Source: Alphaproteobacteria bacterium UBA7691 (lineage in GTDB: Bacteria; Pseudomonadota; Alphaproteobacteria; Ferrovibrionales; Ferrovibrionaceae). Taken from it: 18,795 nt of DNA. Every line of letters starts with the position of its first letter. Position 1 is the stretch's first letter. The stretch is taken from contig DLGP01000165.1 of assembly GCA_002482765.1 (NCBI GenBank), positions 1 to 18,795 on the forward strand, read 5' to 3'. Both the position numbers and the translations under genes were made by a program. Positions 12,800 through 18,795 of this stretch are shown piece by piece. The notes under the pieces are model-generated. The model had not been told where the DNA came from. It saw only the letters and a list, made by a program, of their open reading frames with translations, and did not search any database.

Positions 12800-14089
12800 A
12801 TGCTCGACAGCTATTTCAAAATCACCGAGAGCGGCTCAACCATCCGCCGCGAAGTGCTGGCCGGGGTCACCACCTTCCTGACCATGGCCTATATCATCTT
12901 TGTCAATCCGATGATCCTGAAGGATGCCGGCATCGATCATGGCGCCGCCTTTGTCGCCACCTGCCTGGCGGCGGCGATTGGCACCGCGATCATGGGGCTT
13001 TACGCCAATTATCCCGTGGCGCTGGCGCCCGGCATGGGGCTGAACGCCTATTTCACCTATGGCGTGGTGCTGGGCATGGGGCATAGCTGGCAAGTGGCTT
13101 TGGGCGCCGTGTTCATCTCCGGCGTGCTGTTCATCATCCTGTCGCTGCTGCCGGTGCGCGAGGCGATCATCAATGCGATTCCAAAATCGCAGAAGATGGC
13201 GATAGGCGCCGGCATCGGCCTGTTCCTCGGCCTGATCGGGCTGAAGAATGCCGGGCTGGTGGTGGATCATCCGGCCACCCTGGTGGCCTTGGGCAAGATT
13301 GCCGCGCCCACCGCGCTGATGGCGATTGCCGGCTTCCTGGCCATTGCCGTGCTGGATCATCGCCGTGTGCCGGGCGCCATCATGATCGCCATCCTGGTGG
13401 TGTCGGCGGTTGGCATCGCGCTTGGCCTGTCGCCGTTCAACGGCATCGTCTCGGCGCCGCCCAGCCTGGCGCCCACTTTCATGCAGATGGATATCAAGGG
13501 CGCCTTTTCGCTCGGCCTGGTCGCCATTGTGTTTGCCTTCCTGTTTGTTGACCTGTTCGATACTGCCGGCACACTGGTGGCGGTGTCGCAGCGCGCCAAT
13601 CTGGTTGGCCCGGATGGCAAGCTGAAGCGGCTGAGCAAGGCGCTGATGGCCGATGCGGTGGCCACTGTGGCCGGCGCCGGCCTCGGCACGTCCACCACCA
13701 CCAGCTATATCGAAAGCGCCGCCGGCATCCGGGTTGGCGGCCGCACCGGCCTCACCGCCACGGTGGTGGCGGTGCTGTTCCTGCTCAGTGTGTTCTTTGC
13801 GCCACTCGCCACCTCGATTCCGGCCTATGCCACGGCGCCGGCCCTAGTGTTTGTGGCTTGCGTGATGGCTTCCAGCCTGGCGCAGATCGATTGGGAGGAT
13901 GTCACCGAATATGCCCCCGCCGTGGTCACGGCAGTGATGATGCCGTTCACCTTCTCGATCGCCACCGGCATCGGCCTGGGCTTCATCACCTATGTGGTGG
14001 TCAAGCTGCTGTCCGGCCGGATCAAGGAAGTGAATGCCGTGATGGCAGTGCTGGCGGCGCTGTTTGTGATCAAGTTCGCGGTACTCTAA
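12800..14089 (+). CDS. NCS2 family purine permease (AzgA/GhxP type)
   Basis: This 429-residue inner-membrane protein belongs to the AzgA-type branch of nucleobase/cation symporters, which import adenine, guanine or hypoxanthine with protons. Marker blocks are EVLAGVTTFLTMAYIIFVNP (18-37), the YPVALAPGMGLNAYFTY segment (71-87), FVDLFDTAGTL (249-259) holding conserved substrate and proton residues, and GAGLGTSTTTSYIESAAG. Its length and 12 to 14 hydrophobic segments fit the family. The ATG at 12800 is preceded by AGGGGA with suitable spacing and starts the conserved MLDSYFKI; an upstream in-frame extension has no support. The stop overlaps the stop of the convergent EamA gene. No purine salvage enzyme is adjacent, so the preferred base is unknown. 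Confidence 0.93.
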   Translation: MLDSYFKITESGSTIRREVLAGVTTFLTMAYIIFVNPMILKDAGIDHGAAFVATCLAAAIGTAIMGLYANYPVALAPGMGLNAYFTYGVVLGMGHSWQVALGAVFISGVLFIILSLLPVREAIINAIPKSQKMAIGAGIGLFLGLIGLKNAGLVVDHPATLVALGKIAAPTALMAIAGFLAIAVLDHRRVPGAIMIAILVVSAVGIALGLSPFNGIVSAPPSLAPTFMQMDIKGAFSLGLVAIVFAFLFVDLFDTAGTLVAVSQRANLVGPDGKLKRLSKALMADAVATVAGAGLGTSTTTSYIESAAGIRVGGRTGLTATVVAVLFLLSVFFAPLATSIPAYATAPALVFVACVMASSLAQIDWEDVTEYAPAVVTAVMMPFTFSIATGIGLGFITYVVVKLLSGRIKEVNAVMAVLAALFVIKFAVL

Positions 14090-15003
14090 TGGCTTAGCCG
14101 GCCGATCAGGCCGAGAGCGATGCCGGCGAGCAGGATCAGCACGCCGGCTATCTCGGCCTGACCCGGCTTTTCGCGGAAGGCGAAATAGCTGAGCAGGAAG
14201 GTGAACACCATTTCCACCAGCCCCAGCATGCGTACATAGGCGGCCACCTGCAACGCCATGGCGGTGAACCAGCCGGCCGAGCCGGCCGCCGAGGTGAAAC
14301 CCACCAGTAGGCCGGGGCGCCAGGCGGCAGCCACGCGGCCGATCTCGCCCGGCTCACGCAGCAGCAGATAGGCCAGCATCAGCGTGGTTTGCAGTATTGT
14401 GGCATAGGCCAGCGTAGTGGCGGCGGCGAGCGGGATATTGGCCGCATCCAGCGACAATGATGCCGCGCGGAAGCCGATGGCCGAAACCGCGAACAGGCCG
14501 CCCGAGGCAATGCCGATCAGCGCCGAGCGTTCCGTCCAGCCAAGCAGGAAGGCGCGCAGCTTGTTGTCGCTATGCTTGAGCGAGATCAGCATCACGCCCA
14601 CCGTGCCGAGCAGGATGCCGATAACGCCAAGCTGGCTCACGGTTTCGCCCAGCAGCAGCACACCAAAGATGGCGGCCTGGATCGCCTCGGTTTTGGAATA
14701 GGCGGTGCCGACGACAAAATTGCGCAGGGTAAGGGCCAGGATCAGCAGGTTGGTGGCCAGGATTTGCGCCACCGCGCCAAACGCCATCCAGGCCAGGAAT
14801 TCCGGCTGTGCCGCCGGGATGGCGGCCTGGCTGATCTGCGCCACCAGCAGCAAATAGAGCAGCGCCAGCGGCATGCCATAGACAAAGCGGGTGAAGCTGG
14901 CGCCGTTGGTGCTGAGCCGGCCCTTGAGGTGCTTTTGCAGGCCGGTGCGCAGGGTCTGGCAGGCGGCGGCCCAGATGGTGATCGGTATCCAGGCCCATTC
15001 CAT
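14086..15003 (-). CDS. EamA/DMT family transporter
   Basis: This 305-residue protein has two tandem EamA domains (about 5-145 and 160-303) with roughly ten hydrophobic helices, the layout of drug/metabolite transporters that export amino acids, nucleobases or other small molecules. Recognisable segments are AYSKTEAIQAAIFGVLLLGE at the end of repeat 1 and LVEMVFTFLLSYFAFREK near the end of repeat 2. The first includes a polar SKTE that is unusual inside the helix pair. The ATG at 15003 was preferred because AAGGA lies about 10 bases before it and the first helix begins at once; another in-frame ATG at 15051 is possible. A CTGCG-N5-CGCAG dyad (15020-15034) lies just upstream. The 182-base divergent gap to the SBP gene holds only weak promoter candidates. 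The substrate cannot be inferred. Confidence 0.88.
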   Translation of the reverse strand: MEWAWIPITIWAAACQTLRTGLQKHLKGRLSTNGASFTRFVYGMPLALLYLLLVAQISQAAIPAAQPEFLAWMAFGAVAQILATNLLILALTLRNFVVGTAYSKTEAIQAAIFGVLLLGETVSQLGVIGILLGTVGVMLISLKHSDNKLRAFLLGWTERSALIGIASGGLFAVSAIGFRAASLSLDAANIPLAAATTLAYATILQTTLMLAYLLLREPGEIGRVAAAWRPGLLVGFTSAAGSAGWFTAMALQVAAYVRMLGLVEMVFTFLLSYFAFREKPGQAEIAGVLILLAGIALGLIGRLSH

Positions 15004-15185
15004 GCGGTGTTTGTCCTTGCTGCGGGTAACGCAGGTGATACGCGCTGCCATGTTTTTGTGCAAATGAGAAAGCCGCAAGGGGGAGTTGAGCAGAATTGTC
15101 ACGCCGCGGCCAAGCCTGGGGCGATTTCACTGGACGGGGATAGCTGGCTGGTTAATCTCGGGGATGAAAACACGGTCGGAAAAAA

Positions 15186-15941
15186 ATGCACCTCCTCACC
15201 ACCGCCCTGTTCGCGCTGCATGTTTTGCTGGCTGGCTTGTGGCCATGGCCTGGTCATGCCCAATCGGGGCCGGTCGGTGAAACCTGGAGCATCGCGTCGG
15301 ATAGTGTATTCCCGCCCTATAGCTGGCTTGAGGCCGGCAAGTTGTCGGGCATGGATGTGGAGATCGTCGCCGCCCTGGTGCGCCGTGCCGGTGCCGAGCC
15401 GCGTTTTGAGCCGGCGCCCTGGAACCGCGTGCAGCAATTGCTGGAACAGGGCCGCGTTGATGCCGCGTTCCAGTTTGTCGGCCGGCCGGATCGTTTTGAG
15501 AAATACCACATGATCGGGCCGTTCCGCTTTGGCGAGACGGTTTTTGCCGTGCCGCTGGATGGTATCAGCGACTGGGATCGCCTGGAGGATTTGCAGCCTT
15601 TCAGCATCGGCGTGGTGCAGGGCTACACCTACGGCCAGGCCTTTGATCAGGCCGGCTTCCTGCGCAAGGAGAATACGGCGGGCGACAACCGGCTGCTGCT
15701 GCGTATGCTGGCGGCGCGCCGGGTGGATGCGATTATCGGTGATCGGGTCACCCTGGCCTATCTGGCGCAGCAGGAAGGGGTGCGCGACTCGATCCGTTTC
15801 CTGGCCAAGCCGTTTGACCGCGTGGCGCGTTATATCGCCGTGCCGCGTGATCGGCCGGGCATTGCCGAAAGGCTGCGTGTGGCGCTGGCGCAGATGCAGG
15901 CGGATGGCTCGATTGGCGCCATCATGCGGCAATGGGAATGA
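15186..15941 (+). CDS. Solitary periplasmic SBP_bac_3-type protein
   Basis: This 251-residue protein has a signal peptide (1-25, ending GHA-Q) followed by a type II periplasmic binding fold of the amino-acid SBP family (about 33-250). Visible blocks are SDSVFPPYSW, LSGMDVEIVAALVRRAG, WNRVQQLLEQGRVDAAFQF, IGVVQGYTYG and RRVDAIIGDRVTLAYL. The typical ligand-carboxylate arginine of amino-acid binders is not obvious in the VGRPDRFEKY region. The ligand may therefore not be an amino acid. No ABC permease or ATPase is present, so a scavenging or sensing role is likelier than transport, for example presenting ligand to the kinase or receptor encoded opposite. A purine-rich GGAAAAAA precedes the ATG, which is only a weak ribosome site. 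The last 20 bases overlap the convergent kinase gene. Confidence 0.87.
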   Translation: MHLLTTALFALHVLLAGLWPWPGHAQSGPVGETWSIASDSVFPPYSWLEAGKLSGMDVEIVAALVRRAGAEPRFEPAPWNRVQQLLEQGRVDAAFQFVGRPDRFEKYHMIGPFRFGETVFAVPLDGISDWDRLEDLQPFSIGVVQGYTYGQAFDQAGFLRKENTAGDNRLLLRMLAARRVDAIIGDRVTLAYLAQQEGVRDSIRFLAKPFDRVARYIAVPRDRPGIAERLRVALAQMQADGSIGAIMRQWE

Positions 15942-17613
15942 CGCGCTGCTGCGGAAACAGCAGGGTTGCCGCGGTGCCTTGACGTGGCGCCGAGCGCAGT
16001 TCGATGCGCCCGCCATGCAATTCGATCAACGCGCGCACAATCGGCAGGCCAAGGCCAAAGCCATCATCCGGCCGCGCCAGCAGCGCGTTGCCATGGCCGA
16101 AAGGCTCAAAGATATGCGGCTTGCGTTCCTCGGCGATACCCTGGCCGGTATCGCTGACACAGATTGCCAGCCCATCCGGCTGTGTGGCGACCGTGATGGC
16201 GATGCCGCCGCCGGGATCACTGTATTTCACGGCATTGGACAGCAGGTTCAGCAGCATCTGGCGCAGCAGCAACGGATCGGCTTGCAGCCGTGCGGGCGGC
16301 AGCGGGCCAACATGGATCCGCAGCCGCTTTTTATCGGCGGCGGATTGCATCATGCACACGGCCTCGCCGATCAGGTCGCCCAGCAGGCAGGGCTTTTCCT
16401 CCAGCGGCATGGCGCCGGCTTCCAGTTTGGCGATTTCCAGCACCTGGTTCACCAGCCCCAGCAGATGCTGGCCGCTGCGGTGAATATCCTGGCCATAGCC
16501 GCGATAGGTCTGGCTCAGCGGCCCCAGAATGCCGGTGGCGAGCACCTCGGAAAAGCCCAGGATGGCATTCAGCGGCGTGCGTAATTCATGGCTCATGCGG
16601 GCCATGAATTGCCGCTTGGCATTATTGGCGGCTTCGGCTGCCAGCAAGGCACGGCGCAATTCCGCCGCTTCGGTATCGCGGCGTCGCATCAGCATCAGCA
16701 GCAAGGTCATGAAGCCAAGACACAGCAGGCTAGCCAGGCTGGCCAGCAGCAGCGGGCGCGGCAGCCCATTGCGCCATCGCGCCTCCAGTTCGGCAAGATC
16801 AAGGCCAACGAATATTGTTAACGGCAGCCGCTCCAGCATGGCATAGCCGGCCAGCAGGCGTTCCGCGCTCTGGCCATTATCATATTGCACCACGCCGCTG
16901 CTGCCCTTGCGCAGGCGCAGGGCTTCCAGATACCCGTCAGCCAGATAACTGCCGACCACGCCTTTTGGATCGGGTGCCATATGCAGCACATAGCCATCCT
17001 GGCGCAGGATGCCGATATAGGTGGGGGCGGAAAGCAGCAGGTCGCTATAGGCGGCAGTGAAATGGTCCACCGGCACGGCGCCGATGACGATATCGACGCC
17101 ATAGCCATTCGGCAGTGCCTTCATCGCCAGGGTGAGGATTTGCCGGCCCGATAGCCGGCTATGGGTGACGGCAGCAACATAAACCGTGCCTGGCTCGGCC
17201 TGGGCCAGGGCGGCAACGTAATCGCGGTTAGCCACATCGGCGGTATGCCCGGGGCCCACGCTGAGGCGCCAAATCTGGCGGTCCTGGCCGACAAAGCCGA
17301 TATCGGCCGGATCGGAATCGAATTGCTGCAACCGGCGCAGCGTGTCGATCAGTTCAGGCAGGGTCTGCTGGTTTTCGCTCAGGCGCAGATTGGTGCCGGC
17401 CATCAGCACCAGCACACCTTCCAGGGTGCGGCGCATATGGGCATGCAGGGTTTTCTGCGCGCCATGCAGCTCGCGCTCGGCATACTGGCGCAATTCTATG
17501 CGGTGCGACAGGATACGCTGCGCCGTGGCACCCCAGATGCCGGCAAGCACCAGCAGGGTAAACACCACCAGCGCCGCTCGCTGCAACGAGCGGATGGAAC
17601 CAAGATTGGGCAT
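15922..17613 (-). CDS. Membrane histidine kinase with periplasmic PDC sensor
   Basis: This 563-residue sensor kinase has a first membrane helix at about 12-31, a periplasmic double-PDC (dCache-like) domain to about 283 with the marker ANRDYVAALAQAEPG, and a second helix at about 287-310. A short coiled linker follows. The HisKA domain has phospho-acceptor His342 in SHELRTPLNAILGFSE. The HATPase domain has the N box (NLLSNAVKYS), the G1 box DTGQGI from Asp488, and the G2 box GLGLPIV at about 520. It lacks PAS, HAMP and receiver domains, and no response regulator is in the window, so it is an orphan here. It starts 9 bases after the cheW stop, so it is likely cotranscribed with the chemotaxis genes. 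Its 3' end overlaps the SBP gene by 20 bases. The ligand is unknown. Confidence 0.93.
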   Translation of the reverse strand: MPNLGSIRSLQRAALVVFTLLVLAGIWGATAQRILSHRIELRQYAERELHGAQKTLHAHMRRTLEGVLVLMAGTNLRLSENQQTLPELIDTLRRLQQFDSDPADIGFVGQDRQIWRLSVGPGHTADVANRDYVAALAQAEPGTVYVAAVTHSRLSGRQILTLAMKALPNGYGVDIVIGAVPVDHFTAAYSDLLLSAPTYIGILRQDGYVLHMAPDPKGVVGSYLADGYLEALRLRKGSSGVVQYDNGQSAERLLAGYAMLERLPLTIFVGLDLAELEARWRNGLPRPLLLASLASLLCLGFMTLLLMLMRRRDTEAAELRRALLAAEAANNAKRQFMARMSHELRTPLNAILGFSEVLATGILGPLSQTYRGYGQDIHRSGQHLLGLVNQVLEIAKLEAGAMPLEEKPCLLGDLIGEAVCMMQSAADKKRLRIHVGPLPPARLQADPLLLRQMLLNLLSNAVKYSDPGGGIAITVATQPDGLAICVSDTGQGIAEERKPHIFEPFGHGNALLARPDDGFGLGLPIVRALIELHGGRIELRSAPRQGTAATLLFPQQRVIPIAA

Positions 17614-17622
17614 GGCTGATGC

Positions 17623-18138
17623 CTAGGCGGCCTGGCTGGTCAGGGCCGGCAGAGCAGGGCGTGCGCCCAGCAATTGCACCGGGTCGAGCAGCGAAACCAT
17701 GCGGTCGTCGCGGGTTGCCAGCGCCGCGATATAGGCATGGTCGCCAGTCAGTGCGGTGGCCGGCACCGGCTGCATGTCCTTTGGCAGCAACGACAATATG
17801 TCGGAAACCGAATCGACCAGCAGGCCGCAGACATTGTCGGCCGCCGCCACCACGATCACCACATTGGTATGGCTCGGCGCCTCGGCCTGGGCGCCCAGCT
17901 TGAGCCGCAGGTCCAGGATCGGCACTACCTCGCCGCGCAGGTTGATCACGCCGCGCATATGCGGCGCCGCGTTGGGCAGCGGGTTTTCCTGGGTCCAGCC
18001 GCGGATTTCGCGCACGGTCAGGATGTCGATGCCATAGATTTCGCTGGCGATGGCAAAGGTCAGATAGTCATGCGGCAGATTGGCATCGCCGGCATTGCCG
18101 TGGTCCGAACCGTTATGGCCGTTGGTGATCTCGTTCAT
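17623..18138 (-). CDS. cheW: Chemotaxis coupling protein CheW
   Basis: CheW links chemoreceptors to the kinase CheA in cytoplasmic arrays. This 171-residue protein has a polar N-terminal extension (1-22, Asn/Gly/His rich) and then a CheW domain from about 24 to 165: YLTFAIASEIYGIDILTVREI, the receptor-contact signature GVINLRGEVVPILDLRLKLG, and DSVSDILSL. A short hydrophobic tail ends it. The ATG at 18138 is preceded by GGAGGAG, placed in the 16-base gap after the MCP stop, so the start is firm. It sits between an MCP and a histidine kinase; CheA is not in the window, so it may serve a distant chemotaxis cluster or a dedicated pathway. Confidence 0.94.
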   Translation of the reverse strand: MNEITNGHNGSDHGNAGDANLPHDYLTFAIASEIYGIDILTVREIRGWTQENPLPNAAPHMRGVINLRGEVVPILDLRLKLGAQAEAPSHTNVVIVVAAADNVCGLLVDSVSDILSLLPKDMQPVPATALTGDHAYIAALATRDDRMVSLLDPVQLLGARPALPALTSQAA

Positions 18139-18154
18139 GCTGTTCTCCTCCGGC

Positions 18155-18795
18155 TCAGAATTCGGCCCATTCGCCATCATCGGCCGGCCTTGCGGCGGCA
18201 GCGACGGTGGTGCCGCCGGCCACTTTCAGCGCCGGGCGCTTCAGCGCTGCTGCGGCAGGCTTTTGCAGGGTGGCGGGCTTGTGCAGCACTGCCGGCTTGG
18301 CGGCATAGGTTGTCTTGGCTGCGATAGCAGGCTGTGCAGCAGCGGCGGGTTTGCCGGCGCTGTCGCCAAGGCGGAAGAAGGCCACCAGCCTGGAAAGCTG
18401 TTCGGCCTGGCTCGACAGGGCTTGCGCGGCAGCCGAGGTTTCTTCCACGAGGGCGCCGTTGCGCTGGGTGGTTTCATCCATGCTGGCCACGGCAGTGTTG
18501 ATCTGGTCCAGGCCGGTGGCCTGCTCCTGGCTGGCGGCGGCGATCTCGGCCACGATATCGGCCACCTTCTTCACCGCGCTGACAATATCCTCCAGGCTGG
18601 CGCCGGCCTGCTGCACCAGGCTGGCACCCTGGCGCACCTGGCTGTTGGACTGGCCGATCAGGCTCTTGATATCCTTTGAGGCACCAGCGGAACGCTGCGC
18701 CAGGCTGCGCACTTCCTGCGCCACAACAGCGAAGCCTTTGCCGGCTTCACCGGCGCGGGCCGCTTCCACGCTGGCATTCAGCGCCAGCAGGTTGG
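18155..18795 (-). CDS. Methyl-accepting chemotaxis protein, C-terminal part
   Basis: Only the 3' portion lies in the window; the coding frame runs off the right edge. The visible part begins inside the receptor signalling hairpin tip (NLLALNASVEAARAGE, GKGFAVVAQEVRSLAQRSA), the region that binds CheA and CheW. It continues through the descending coiled-coil helix with likely methylation glutamines and glutamates (around ASQEQATGLDQINTAV and NGALVEETSAAAQAL), ending near LVAFFRLG. About 65 Ala/Lys/Pro-rich residues follow as a flexible tether. The last residues are GEWAEF, a W-x-x-F ending like the CheR/CheB docking pentapeptide of major enterobacterial receptors. The cheW gene follows by 16 bases. 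The sensory domain and membrane segments are out of view. Confidence 0.95.
   Translation of the reverse strand, partial: NLLALNASVEAARAGEAGKGFAVVAQEVRSLAQRSAGASKDIKSLIGQSNSQVRQGASLVQQAGASLEDIVSAVKKVADIVAEIAAASQEQATGLDQINTAVASMDETTQRNGALVEETSAAAQALSSQAEQLSRLVAFFRLGDSAGKPAAAAQPAIAAKTTYAAKPAVLHKPATLQKPAAAALKRPALKVAGGTTVAAAARPADDGEWAEF

Noticed and set aside
15020..15034. CTGCG-N5-CGCAG dyad as an operator for the EamA gene
   Set aside because: A 5-bp arm in GC-rich DNA is common by chance and there is no regulator or clear promoter beside it; noted in the gene entry only.

Overview
The window reads as a gene-dense, GC-rich stretch of a Gram-negative, probably alphaproteobacterial (Rhodospirillales-like) chromosome. 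The Kdo transferase WaaA shows an LPS-bearing outer membrane. The BigR-type persulfide sensor, the DUF3750 protein, the double-PDC histidine kinase and the 2,4'-dihydroxyacetophenone-dioxygenase-like cupin are all, from general knowledge, common in that class; the exact lineage is inference. There are 17 protein genes, the last one cut by the window edge. I saw no tRNA, rRNA, CRISPR array, insertion sequence or T-tailed terminator. No gap between genes exceeds 200 bases.

Layout. (1) 195-836 (+): a small exported Ala/Pro-rich protein of unknown role, preceded by a 14-bp perfect palindrome. (2) 10426 down to 846 (-): ten codirectional genes with gaps of at most 63 bases, transcribed as bigR - rhodanese/DUF2892 - TauE/SafE exporter - SLC13/RCK permease - asnB - waaA - NTF2-like - CoA-transferase-fold subunits A and B - DUF3750. 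The first four form a sulfur module. The last six are an odd mix of LPS synthesis, acyl-CoA chemistry and unknowns. (3) 10508-11368 (+): a persulfide dioxygenase (blh/ETHE1 type) divergent from bigR. The 72-base AT-rich gap between them holds two interleaved, face-to-face promoters overlying two tandem TTAG-N6-CTAA dyads. (4) 11365-12619 (-): a DAD-like cupin and an SDR oxidoreductase. (5) 12800-14089 (+): an NCS2 (AzgA-type) purine permease. (6) 14086-15003 (-): an EamA/DMT transporter. (7) 15186-15941 (+): a solitary periplasmic SBP_3 protein. (8) 18795 down to 15922 (-): an MCP C-terminus, CheW and a PDC-sensing histidine kinase in one apparent operon.

How the parts work together. In the sulfur module the expected logic is that BigR represses in the absence of sulfide or persulfide. 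When its two cysteines react, the dioxygenase oxidises glutathione persulfide to sulfite, the rhodanese handles sulfane sulfur, and TauE/SafE exports sulfite. The SLC13 anion permease 40 bases downstream may extend this to sulfate or another anion. The MCP-CheW-kinase operon couples chemotaxis parts to a two-component kinase without a CheA or response regulator in view.

All three convergent gene pairs in the right-hand half overlap physically (4, 4 and 20 bp), and the pair at the left edge is 9 bp apart. I did not find a clearly new defence or mobile system. The best leads are the bigR/blh control region, the SLC13 linkage, the CoA-transferase-fold pair lacking the usual catalytic glutamate, and the MCP-CheW-kinase operon with its W-x-x-F receptor tail.
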